Part shown: positions 8,707 to 16,147 of the stretch, piece by piece | How positions within the stretch are numbered: the first letter of the stretch is position 1 | Layout: each line of letters starts with the position of its first letter | Source of the DNA: Pseudomonas sp. SCB32 | GTDB lineage: Bacteria; Pseudomonadota; Gammaproteobacteria; Pseudomonadales; Pseudomonadaceae | DNA length: 64,000 bases | Direction: 5' to 3' | Assembly (NCBI RefSeq): GCF_009189165.1 | Contig: NZ_CP045118.1 | Coordinates: 2,976,001-3,040,000 of the forward strand | Translations under genes and position numbers: made by a program | The notes under the pieces: generated by a model | Told to the model about the DNA's origin: nothing | The model's input: the letters and a program-made list of their open reading frames with translations, nothing else | The model's database searches: none

Positions 8707-9053
8707 TCACACTGCGTGGCCATGACCGGCTGCAATCAACCCATTGCAGCCGTTCGTAAGGGGCAGAAACCGGCCAAAAGCGGTCATTTCGAGTGCCTTC
8801 GAAAGTAGGCTGATTCACTCCTGATGTGGTGACTTTTCCGAGTCTTACGTGAGATTTATCGGTTAAAATTGCAGACAAGCTTGCTGACGAGAACTCCTCT
8901 TCCAGAGGACATGAGAAACGGGTCAATAGCCATTTCAAGTACTGCTAATGAGCAGTTATGGATTCCCGATACGATAGATTGAGCCCGCGAATAGGACTGC
9001 TCCATCAGCATGCATCCGACCCAACAACGGCAGAACGGGCACAGTGAGGGACT
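8707..9053. other. Subterminal region of the Argonaute transposon
   Basis: No gene seen. Positions 8724-8757 form an inverted copy of 13809-13842 near the other end. The rest is unassigned leader to the first cassette gene. Confidence 0.6.
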
Positions 9054-10193
9054 ATGGCACGCAAGTGGCTGAAGCAGGAACGGCGGACAAAGGAAGAGCT
9101 TTTTGATGCCTTGGTGCGAAACGCTTTAGGTTTCGTCAATACCTCCATCGACCACCTACAGCAAAAACCCAAGAATGCCATTGTCGATCTGTACACGGCG
9201 ATCGAGCTGTTCCTGAAAGCCCGACTGATGAAAGAGCATTGGACACTCATGCTCGCGAAGCCCGAAACCGGTGACCTACAAAACCTTGCCGTGGGAGATT
9301 TTCTGTCGGTCTACCTGGATGACGCGCTGAAGCGAATCCAATCGATTCTTGGCGAGAAAATCGACCAGGATGCTTCCGACAACTTCAAGGCCCTTGGCGA
9401 GCACCGCAATCAGATCGTCCATTTTGCCCACTCAGGCATGGATAATCCGAGTAAGACACAAGCCGGCGTGATTGTGGAAGCGTGGGCATCCTGGCACTAC
9501 CTCCATGCACTATTGACCGGCCCTTGGGAGGCGGTATTCCAGCCCTACTCAGTGGAACTCCAGGTGCTCAACCAACGCATGATGCGTCAGGGAGACTTCA
9601 TCAAAGCCCGATTCGAGATCCTCAAACCTCAGATCGAAATCCAGGAAAAGAAAGGCAACAAGATCGTTCCCTGCGGTCATTGCCACATGTCTGCCGCAAT
9701 TGTCGGCGAAACCCATTCATGGGGTACCGACTACACCTGCATGGTGTGCGGGGTTGATGACACTGCAGTGGAAGAGTGCAACGCAGAATTACCCTGCCCC
9801 GGCTGCAATGCTCCGTTTAAATTCTTTCAAAAGGGTCTGCATGCCTGTCCTGCCTGCGGCCATCAAATCACCACCGACATCCTGATAGACCTCTGCACCA
9901 AACAATTTCCCGAGGGCGACGACTGGTGCGAGGAAGGCCACGTCCACATTGCATCCTGCCACAAGTGTCAGCACCCTCAACCCTCGGTATTTTTCATCGA
10001 GGGCATGTGGAGTTGCGTATCGTGCTTCGACCGTGGCTGGGGAGCAGTCGCGTGTGAGCGATGCGATGAATTCGTCACAGGTGACATGGACAGAATCAAA
10101 TACTTTGCCTGCCACAAATGTGAGCCCGACGTGAGAAAGCGTCTCTTGGGTTTGGCCGAGCCCGCCGAGAGCCCCACTGCTGAGGGCAGCTAA
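9054..10193 (+). CDS. HEPN-like protein with four zinc ribbons (candidate defence component)
   Basis: A 379-aa protein not recognised as a named family. Residues 40-125 are helical (DLYTAIELFLKARLMKEHW) and end in EHRNQIVHF. This gives R118-N119-x3-H123, the R-(N/D/H)-x3-H signature of HEPN domains, many of which are RNases in toxin-antitoxin and phage defence systems. The second half holds eight CxxC pairs (207/210, 229/232, 248/251, 265/268, 302/305, 321/324, 334/337, 353/356), consistent with four zinc ribbons that could bind nucleic acid or partners. ATG at 9054 follows GTGAGG. It is the first gene inside the transposon and reads in the same direction as the SMEK/Argonaute pair 240 bases downstream. 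Assignment to HEPN is by motif only; it could also be an independent gene. Confidence 0.7.
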   Translation: MARKWLKQERRTKEELFDALVRNALGFVNTSIDHLQQKPKNAIVDLYTAIELFLKARLMKEHWTLMLAKPETGDLQNLAVGDFLSVYLDDALKRIQSILGEKIDQDASDNFKALGEHRNQIVHFAHSGMDNPSKTQAGVIVEAWASWHYLHALLTGPWEAVFQPYSVELQVLNQRMMRQGDFIKARFEILKPQIEIQEKKGNKIVPCGHCHMSAAIVGETHSWGTDYTCMVCGVDDTAVEECNAELPCPGCNAPFKFFQKGLHACPACGHQITTDILIDLCTKQFPEGDDWCEEGHVHIASCHKCQHPQPSVFFIEGMWSCVSCFDRGWGAVACERCDEFVTGDMDRIKYFACHKCEPDVRKRLLGLAEPAESPTAEGS

Positions 10194-10432
10194 GGAATCA
10201 CCGATCGTGCACAATCGAAGGAGAGCCTTCATTGAGGCGTCCAGCGCTTGTGCACCCGATGCGAGCGCATCCCAGTATTGTATTGCCTGCCAAGCGCAGC
10301 AGCCTTGCAGAATGGGGCTGGCAATCCACCCAGAACAGTCGTCCATTCCATGGTGGTACAATGCCACTCTCAGCGGCCTCAGCTCTCGTATCAGCACCAC
10401 TATCGATTCGGTCAATAGGGAAGTGTCTAGCA
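10194..10432 (+). other. Spacer between the HEPN-like gene and the SMEK gene
   Basis: No separate gene supported. The SMEK reading frame stays open through most of this stretch, with in-frame ATGs at 10232 and 10361, but the encoded residues look non-domain-like. A TACAAT hexamer at 10357-10362 resembles a -10 box without a convincing -35. Confidence 0.4.
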
Positions 10433-11902
10433 TTGAGACAGTTAGAGATTGAGAATGAACTAAGGGATGTCGTCAGCAGAATCATTAACCAGGTTGACCT
10501 ATCAACTAAACAAGGCAGGCTTGACATCAACCTGTCGCTGGAAGACGCGCTGATTCCGATCCTGAAAGCAGCCTACAACCTACCCAACCTGATTAACCTC
10601 AATAGGCGGCAGAAAAACTTCCCCGGCATCGATCTGGGTGATGACCATGACCGTGTCGCCTTCCAGGTTACCGCCACCACTTCTCTGGAAAAGGTCAAAA
10701 AGACCTTGACCCACTTCGTCGACAAGCAGTTCTACAACACGTTTGATGAACTGTACGTTTTGATGCTGACCAACAAGCAGGCTTCCTACAGCCAGTCCGC
10801 GATTGACGCCATCACAAATGGCGCATTCGAGTTTTCAACGAAGAATCACATCATTGATCTTGGCGACATCCTAGCCAAGGTGTCCGGGCTTCGAATCCCC
10901 GCTCAGGAGCGGGTGTTGAATGACTTCAAGATCATCTTGGGGGACATCAAGGCATATCTGGACTTCAATGCTGAGGGAGACCTTCAATCTCACACACTGA
11001 CTTCCAACCTCATTACGGTAACACCGCCTGAAACAGTATACGTCGCCGAACTGCTGCTGAATGAGGCCTCAATCCTTGAACAAGCCCGCGAACACCTGAA
11101 CTTTCGAAAAAATAGCTGCTCCAGGCAAAGCCTTGTGAAGATGGCCCTACTGCTCAATGGATCTGGCACGGATGACTGGGTGGTTTTCGAAAATCGAATC
11201 TTCACCTTTGAGGACATCAACAACTCCAGTATTCGACATATTGTTGATGTAGGCACCATTGAAGCACTTGAGTCCCGCGACCTCTCCGAATCTGAGATTG
11301 ACGACAACATAAATATTTTCAAGCTACTTTTGAACAACCATGTTCGTGAGGCCGTCAAGCCTCACAACATTGTGTATGACCGCCGAGAGAAGTTCTTTTT
11401 CTTCAAGCCTCACAACCCAGACGACGAAGGCCGCAAAGAAGACTGGGTAGGGAAAAAGAAATCAACCCGTCGAGTATACGAAAAGGTGATGTCGAAGCGA
11501 GAACCCACGCGTCTCGCCCACCATGTTCATTTATCATTCGAACTGAGCTTTACCAGCATTGCGCAGCAGTGGTACGCACTGGTGGTGCCTAGTTGGCTTT
11601 ATACTTATGATGGAAATCGCAAGTCTCGCTTCCATGAAGATTTACTATCAAAGCAAAAAAGACTTGAGTTCAACCAAAGCGTACGAAACATAGTTCGATT
11701 CCTAGCCTACTACTTACGCTCAATCAATAACCCGATTACTAAAGCTTCACCTAATAACTCTGCCTCGACTCCTGCCCAGGGCAGCCCAGCGAATGAAGTA
11801 GAATTCTTCGGTGAGTTATTAGAGATCACTTGCGAAGAAAAACTGGTAGAAGGCGAACAGGTTGGCGCTGAATTTGATGAGGAGTTAGCCCTTGAAGATT
11901 AA
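10433..11902 (+). CDS. SMEK-domain protein with APAZ-like C-terminus, partner of the short Argonaute
   Basis: The N-terminal domain fits the SMEK family: DINLSLEDALIPILKAAYNL, NLNRRQKNFPGIDLGDDHD, VAFQVTAT and the name-giving SLEK at residues 84-87 (TTSLEKVKKTL). The GIDLG...VAFQVT pattern recalls a restriction-endonuclease-like core, which is inference. Around residues 360-430 the pattern HLSFELSF...WYALVVPSWLYTYDG...LLSKQKRLEFN...VRFLAYYL matches the C-terminal part of APAZ domains, the segment that docks on short Argonautes in TIR-APAZ and Sir2-APAZ proteins. TTG at 10433 with GGGAAG upstream was preferred (489 aa) because SMEK domains start near the N-terminus; ATG at 10361 (513 aa) is possible. 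The stop overlaps the Argonaute start by 11 bases, so the two are translationally coupled. Confidence 0.75.
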   Translation: MRQLEIENELRDVVSRIINQVDLSTKQGRLDINLSLEDALIPILKAAYNLPNLINLNRRQKNFPGIDLGDDHDRVAFQVTATTSLEKVKKTLTHFVDKQFYNTFDELYVLMLTNKQASYSQSAIDAITNGAFEFSTKNHIIDLGDILAKVSGLRIPAQERVLNDFKIILGDIKAYLDFNAEGDLQSHTLTSNLITVTPPETVYVAELLLNEASILEQAREHLNFRKNSCSRQSLVKMALLLNGSGTDDWVVFENRIFTFEDINNSSIRHIVDVGTIEALESRDLSESEIDDNINIFKLLLNNHVREAVKPHNIVYDRREKFFFFKPHNPDDEGRKEDWVGKKKSTRRVYEKVMSKREPTRLAHHVHLSFELSFTSIAQQWYALVVPSWLYTYDGNRKSRFHEDLLSKQKRLEFNQSVRNIVRFLAYYLRSINNPITKASPNNSASTPAQGSPANEVEFFGELLEITCEEKLVEGEQVGAEFDEELALED

Positions 11903-13307
11903 AATCCTCAAAGAGCCAATGCTGGAGTTCGGAAACGGCGCGCACATATGCCCTAGGACTGGCATCGAAACCCTGGGAGTTTATGACAAGCGCGATGAGC
12001 TGAGGCGTAGTGAATTACGCATTGGCATCGTCGGGCGCGGTGAAGGTGTTGATCTCCTAGACGAATGGCTGGACAAATGCAAACGCGGAATCGTCGGTAA
12101 GGAAGAAACCAAGTTCCCCAATCTGTTCCGGGGGTTTGGTGGCGTGGATGAATACCATGGGTTCTACACCAAAATTCTGTCCTCTCCCCAGTACACACGA
12201 ACCCTGCAGAAGTCAGAAATCAACAACATATCGAAGATCACGGCCCGTGAAGACCGGGTCGTGAAATGCGTTGAGCTCTACTATGAGCAGATTCGATTTC
12301 TGTCCGAGAACCGCTCCATCGACGTGATCGTCTGCGTCGTCCCAAATGACATCTTCGACTCTCTAACCAAGGCGACTGGGGGCAAAGACACCGAGTCGCT
12401 GGAAGCCTACCTGGAACACAACTTCCGTCGGCTTCTCAAAGCGCGTTGCATGCACTTGGGCATTCCGCTGCAACTCGTTCGCGAGAAGACCATCCTGTCA
12501 GTCAAACCCTCGATCGATCAGCAAGATCTCGCTACCAAGGCTTGGAATTTCTGCACCGCCCTCTACTACAAGGGCAACCGCACTGTGCCGTGGCGGTTGG
12601 TCGAGGACAAGTTCAAGCCCAAGACCTGCTACATCGGGATAGGGTTCTACAAGAGCCGGGATGGCGAAACCGTCTCGACCAGCCTGGCTCAAGTGTTCGA
12701 CGAGTTCGGACACGGGGTCATTCTGCGCGGTGCACCAGTGTCTCTGGACAAGCGGGACAAGCGCCCCTACATGGACGAATCTCAGGCGTATGAGCTGCTT
12801 GACAGCGCGTTGGCTGAGTATGAAAAAGCGTTGATGCAGAAGCCGGCTCGCGTCGTGATCCACAAGTCCAGCAGGTTCAGGCCTACCGAAGTATCAGGGT
12901 TTTCCAGGGTACTGGATGCCAAGGGGATCAGGACAAAAGACTTGGTGTCGATCACGTCCACCGATATCCGGCTGTTCAGCGACAAGAACTACCCGCCAAC
13001 CCGGGGAACGCTGCTGAGCCTGTCGGAAACTCAAGGCGTGCTCTACACGAAGGGGATTGTCGACTTCTACAAGACCTACCCAGGCATGTACATCCCAAGC
13101 CCGTTGCGCGTGGAAGCGTTCGAAAGCGACTCATCCCTGGAAGACCTGTGCAAGGAGATCCTTGGGTTGACCAAGATGAACTGGAACAACACCCAGCTTG
13201 ATGGACGCCTACCCATCACTTTGGAGTGCGCCAACAAGGTTGGGGACATCATGAAATACGTGGATACCTCGGAGAAGCCACAGGTCAGCTATAGCTTTTA
13301 CATGTGA
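11892..13307 (+). CDS. Short prokaryotic Argonaute (MID-PIWI, catalytically inactive)
   Basis: At 471 aa this has the size of a short pAgo containing only MID and PIWI. MID features include RRLLKARCMHLGIPLQLV and the short-pAgo block AWNFCTALYYKGNRTVPWRL. PIWI features include KTCYIGIGFYKSRDG, RVVIHKSSRFRPTE and the C-terminal FYKTYPGMYIPSPLRVEAF. The catalytic tetrad is lost: the first Asp (normally in GID) is in YIGIGF without Asp, and the HRD-type Asp position reads IHKSS. Such proteins act as guide-dependent sensors that switch on an APAZ-fused effector after recognising invading nucleic acid. The start is TTG at 11892 with GAGGAG about 8 bases upstream, inside the end of the SMEK gene. 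The partner would be the SMEK-APAZ protein. Confidence 0.9.
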   Translation: MKIKILKEPMLEFGNGAHICPRTGIETLGVYDKRDELRRSELRIGIVGRGEGVDLLDEWLDKCKRGIVGKEETKFPNLFRGFGGVDEYHGFYTKILSSPQYTRTLQKSEINNISKITAREDRVVKCVELYYEQIRFLSENRSIDVIVCVVPNDIFDSLTKATGGKDTESLEAYLEHNFRRLLKARCMHLGIPLQLVREKTILSVKPSIDQQDLATKAWNFCTALYYKGNRTVPWRLVEDKFKPKTCYIGIGFYKSRDGETVSTSLAQVFDEFGHGVILRGAPVSLDKRDKRPYMDESQAYELLDSALAEYEKALMQKPARVVIHKSSRFRPTEVSGFSRVLDAKGIRTKDLVSITSTDIRLFSDKNYPPTRGTLLSLSETQGVLYTKGIVDFYKTYPGMYIPSPLRVEAFESDSSLEDLCKEILGLTKMNWNNTQLDGRLPITLECANKVGDIMKYVDTSEKPQVSYSFYM

Positions 13308-13880
13308 ATCAATTAGACCCATCAGTTCTGGGACATCATGCACGCCCGACATGACGAGAATCAGCCCGCTTGAATGTCGGGCGACAGTATTCTCTACTGC
13401 AATCCTTGAATCAGCGAAGGTGGCTCATCGCACTTGGAGCCTGGCAAGCGGAGCGCGCAGGCGTGAGGATCGAAGCCCGCAGGGCTAAGACAAGCCATTC
13501 ATGACCAGCCTTGGCTTGTTGTGAGAGCCGCCCCGGAGCGAACACGCCCTAAAAGCCTTCATAGCGTCTTCCATCGGCACTCCCACCCAAGCGCCGACGA
13601 TGGTCAATTGCCCAGGAAGTGTAACGGTGGTGCCGGTCTTTAAGGCGTGACTAAGGAGCGCTGGTTCCCACAAACGGTGCTGGAGACACTGATATGTCTC
13701 GGATACGCTAAGAATTTGAGGCAGGGCTCCGTCTAGGTTGGATCAATCCAGCTAAACCTTGATCTTGCTGACATCCGAGTGTCCGCATTAGGTTGGATTT
13801 TGCTTTTCACGAGCGGCAGCAATTGGCCGATTGCAGCCGGTCGTGACTACGGTGTGACTAATTAAGCCGCATGCAAGCGG
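13308..13880. other. 3' non-coding part of the Argonaute transposon with a long hairpin
   Basis: No convincing gene in about 570 bases. A perfect 10-bp inverted repeat CGCCCGACAT (13343-13352) / ATGTCGGGCG (13374-13383) lies 36 bases after the Argonaute stop. It could form a hairpin with a 21-base loop, but no T tract follows, so a terminator role is uncertain. The subterminal inverted repeat is at 13809-13842. Confidence 0.55.
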
Positions 13881-13950
13881 TGGTCAGCACGAATGCAAAT
13901 TCTTGGTCAGAAGGAATGCAATCGTGTGGTCAAGACAGTGCAATTACGCA
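13881..13950 (-). repeat. Right terminal repeat array of the Argonaute transposon
   Basis: TGGTCA boxes at 13881, 13904 and 13927, each followed by AATGCAA or GTGCAATT, spaced 23 bp. The array ends in CA at 13950 and is the inverted counterpart of 8637-8706. Confidence 0.85.
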
Positions 13951-13956
13951 CTACGG
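13951..13956. repeat. Target-site duplication, right copy (CTACGG)
   Basis: Directly follows the CA end of the transposon and matches 8631-8636. The orfB codons continue from here on the minus strand. Confidence 0.85.
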
Positions 13957-13992
13957 GATAGCGACCGGCCAACGCCTCGATGGCGCGGAACT

Positions 13993-14286
13993 TCACTTCG
14001 TGGGCTGCGAGAAGATGGCGAGCGCCTTTTTTAAAACATCGCGCCCCATGGTGACCTGAGCCAGTTGCTGGCGTAGACGCGGCAGCTCCGCGCTCTCGCC
14101 TCGCTGCTTGCCGTTGCCCGGAAAGGCATCGTCACCTTGCTGCTCGTACTGACGTTTCCATTTGCCCAACAGGCTTTCAGCGATGCCGAGAGTCTCGGTG
14201 ACATGGCGAAGCGGCGTGCCGGCAAGCATCTGGTCTGCCGCCTCGCGTTTGAAGGATTCGGGAAAACGTCGTCTGGCCTGGGTCAT
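13993..14286 (-). CDS. IS3-family OrfA (helix-turn-helix transposase subunit)
   Basis: A 97-aa protein with the OrfA pattern RRRFPESFKREAADQMLAG, LRHVTETLGIAESLLGKWKR and a C-terminal leucine-zipper-like stretch (LPRLRQQLAQV...VLKKALAIF). The ATG at 14286 has AAGGAG five bases upstream; the GTG six bases earlier is less likely. The stop at 13993 overlaps the orfB GTG at 13996, the usual arrangement for frameshift-coupled OrfAB. Because orfB is interrupted by the Argonaute transposon and also damaged, OrfA alone should not be active. Confidence 0.85.
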   Translation of the reverse strand: MTQARRRFPESFKREAADQMLAGTPLRHVTETLGIAESLLGKWKRQYEQQGDDAFPGNGKQRGESAELPRLRQQLAQVTMGRDVLKKALAIFSQPTK

Positions 14287-14349
14287 GAACACTCCTTGCG
14301 GTGGACATTATCCACCTTCAGTCAGTGTCCACTCAGCCCGGGACAGACC

Positions 14350-14388
14350 ATGTGCAGATTCCACCTTTTAGATGCTCAACGAGGCCTG
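14350..14388 (+). repeat. 39-bp direct repeat, right copy, flanking the IS3 element
   Basis: Matches 7986-8024 at 37 of 39 positions in direct orientation, and lies four bases outside the right end of the IS element. It ends four bases before the stop codon of the next gene. Confidence 0.8.
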
Positions 14389-14391
14389 TCT

Positions 14392-15294
14392 CTAATTCGC
14401 TAGGAATAGGCTCTCAAAAACTACCCAGCTCTTGGGGCTCATCAGTTTTAAAATGGCTTGGGCTTGATCGTGCCATGACATCTTGTGACGTTTCTCTTGA
14501 GCACTGTGGAGGGCGAGATGGTGGAGCAACATTGAGTCGGCCATGATCTCCTCGGTTCTTCTGTAGATGCTATTTCTAGGCGATGGATCCAGTGACAAGA
14601 CATTCTGCAAAAAACAATCGAGCAGAGGACGCGCAAGGTTCCGCTCTTGGAACAGCATCGCGTAGATAAGAAGGATCCTGTAAATGGCGATCGCCAATCG
14701 ACCTACACGGCCAGGGTTGTCGTCATAGGCTGCTTCATGCAGCAGCCAGACGAGCGCCGCTAATGCGTCAAGACTGGGCACGCGAAGCAAACGATTTACT
14801 AACCCCACTGAGAACGGAGCGCGTCGCCAGCCGTATGGCGAATTTTTGTATAAGAGTTGCTGGATATCGGGCGATAGCCTGAGAAGCAGCGCTTCGTCAC
14901 AGGCCCCATTAGCTGGGCGATGCTTCAACACACTCCAGAGTGGGTGGTTGAGTTCGTTTTTTGATCCTGGATACAGCCCCTCCAGCCGCGAGACCAGTCT
15001 GTTTTGTGGGGTATTAACACCTGCCTTGAAATTTTTCCATTTTCCGGAGTTGCAGTTCTTGCCGCTCTGATGCCGACGCTTGATTAGATCAGGCTCCAGC
15101 TTCGCCTCAATGGCTCCTGGTGTGTCAAGTCCAAGCCGCATTCGCAGCCCCTCATACCAGTAGCGCACCCGAATCACATCGATTGGATCTCGAGTTGGAG
15201 CGGGTTTTTTTCCCGCGATGGAATTTCGCATCTCAATGCGAAATTCCGAGTAGATATTGGAAATATCTTCAAAATCAAATGCTTGTGATCGCAT
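14392..15294 (-). CDS. Hypothetical protein of the accessory region
   Basis: A 300-aa protein that I do not recognise. It contains a charged N-terminal half (DPIDVIRVRYWYEGLRMRLG, GIEAKLEPDLIKRR-like), a region NRLVSRLEGLYPGSKNELNHPLW that recalls regulatory or mobile-element accessory proteins, and a leucine-rich helical C-terminal half (AALVWLLHEAAY, AIAIYRILLIYAMLF) without a clear membrane topology. Codon use is AT-richer than the T6SS genes. It is divergent from the small gene at 15394, with about 100 bases between them, and its 3' end touches the repeat that borders the IS3 element. A role in the biology of the neighbouring tniABQ element is possible but unsupported. Confidence 0.6.
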   Translation of the reverse strand: MRSQAFDFEDISNIYSEFRIEMRNSIAGKKPAPTRDPIDVIRVRYWYEGLRMRLGLDTPGAIEAKLEPDLIKRRHQSGKNCNSGKWKNFKAGVNTPQNRLVSRLEGLYPGSKNELNHPLWSVLKHRPANGACDEALLLRLSPDIQQLLYKNSPYGWRRAPFSVGLVNRLLRVPSLDALAALVWLLHEAAYDDNPGRVGRLAIAIYRILLIYAMLFQERNLARPLLDCFLQNVLSLDPSPRNSIYRRTEEIMADSMLLHHLALHSAQEKRHKMSWHDQAQAILKLMSPKSWVVFESLFLAN

Positions 15295-15393
15295 TACTAG
15301 TCCTGGGTACAGTAAAAAAGCAATGAATTATATGGGTTTTACGCCTGTCTCCTGTGCTCTAGAATCCGAGCAACAAATCCGAACTGGGCGAAC

Positions 15394-15648
15394 ATGAGCG
15401 AACCAGGCGATATCCAACAGAAATTGGCGAACGAATTGGAGCGCTCGCTCACTGAACGGTATGGGGAAATTCTCAATACCGCTGCGCTTGCACGCGAGCT
15501 GGGATATCCGTCCACAGCCGCATTCAGAATGGCGGTACTGCGCGGAAAAATTGATCTGCAGGTATTTGAGATACCCAATCGGAAAGGGAGATTTGCGCTC
15601 GCCAGAGACGTCGCCGTCTGGATTGCCCAACTACGCCATCAAAAATAG
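15394..15648 (+). CDS. Small putative DNA-binding protein
   Basis: An 84-aa protein with the segment ILNTAALARELGYPSTAAFR, which reads as a helix-turn-helix, followed by a basic strand region (PNRKGRFALARDVAVWIAQL). This resembles small accessory regulators found on plasmids and islands. It is divergent from the 300-aa hypothetical gene and upstream of tniABQ. Its ATG has only a weak GGCG-type ribosome site. Function is a guess from fold-like pattern. Confidence 0.55.
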   Translation: MSEPGDIQQKLANELERSLTERYGEILNTAALARELGYPSTAAFRMAVLRGKIDLQVFEIPNRKGRFALARDVAVWIAQLRHQK

Positions 15649-16147
15649 AGGAGAGCCTAAGGACTAGGCTGAATTCTTGAAAGATTTTACGGATTACGGA
15701 AATGCAAAGGGCCTGGAGTTGCAGCTCCAGGCCCCTGCGAATGTCAGGTAAGGACCATGACCTGCTCATTCTGCGTTTCCCTGTGCTCAGAGTCAATCCC
15801 TCTGAGTGGATGGTCGTTCTGACCATTCGAACCTAATCGAAGACAACTTGCAGTCTAACTGCACGTGTTGGAAGGGAAATTACATGAAAGCTGCCCTCTT
15901 ATATTTTTGTCAGCAATAAATTTACTTTACACAAACCACCGATCTGAACGCTTGCTTCAGTTGCAGCAAGCGTTCAGCTCTATTGATGTCTGAGTAATTT
16001 ATTATCGCGTTCATTCGTTAGGCCTGCAGCTGGGCCTTAATTAACAGCCGTAAACTCTGAAAGCACACTGCGAATGCACATTCGATGGCGTTTGTCGGCG
16101 TTGCTTTGCCAGAAATTTAACCATGCATGTACTAATCAGGAGTGTGT
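15649..16147 (+). other. Intergenic region with two strong hairpins upstream of tniA
   Basis: No gene seen. Two perfect inverted repeats stand out: GGGCCTGGAG (15709-15718) / CTCCAGGCCC (15725-15734) with a 6-base loop, and a 13-bp stem CTGAACGCTTGCT (15944-15956) / AGCAAGCGTTCAG (15965-15977) with an 8-base loop. Neither is followed by a long T run. They may be terminators, operators or transposon-end structures. Confidence 0.65.

Larger units (their letters stand above)
8637..13950. mobile_element. 5,314-bp non-autonomous transposon carrying a short-Argonaute cassette
   Basis: Both ends start 5'-TG and carry, in inverted orientation, three units with a 23-bp period: TGACCA boxes at 8655, 8678 and (degenerate) 8701 on the left, TGGTCA boxes at 13881, 13904 and 13927 on the right, each unit also with an ATGCAA/TTGCAT box. 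The outermost bases match closely (TGCACAATTGCACTTACTTG on the left; TGCGTAATTGCACTGTCTTG reading inward on the right). A second inverted pair of about 34 bp lies inside (8724-8757 and 13809-13842). A 6-bp target duplication flanks it. No transposase lies inside, only the three cassette genes. Repeated end motifs with TG...CA tips are known from IS21-like and Tn7/Tn552-like elements, so the mobilising enzyme probably acts in trans. Confidence 0.85.
8028..14345 (-). mobile_element. IS3-family element interrupted by the Argonaute cassette
   Basis: The ends form an imperfect inverted repeat starting TGTCCCGG: at 8028 reading right, and ending at 14345 on the other side (TGTCCCGGGCTGAGTGGACA on the minus strand). 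orfA lies at the right end and the 3' part of orfB at the left. If the insert 8637-13950 and one CTACGG copy are removed, about 1.0 kb remains and orfB reads continuously across the junction (RAIEALAGRYPVAPMWRLVS). The copy was already defective: orfB lacks its usual middle and has an in-frame TAG, so the element itself is probably dead. Confidence 0.8.

Noticed and set aside
10357..10362. TACAAT as a -10 promoter element for the SMEK gene
   Set aside because: No acceptable -35 hexamer at 16-18 bases upstream was seen; one hexamer alone is weak evidence.
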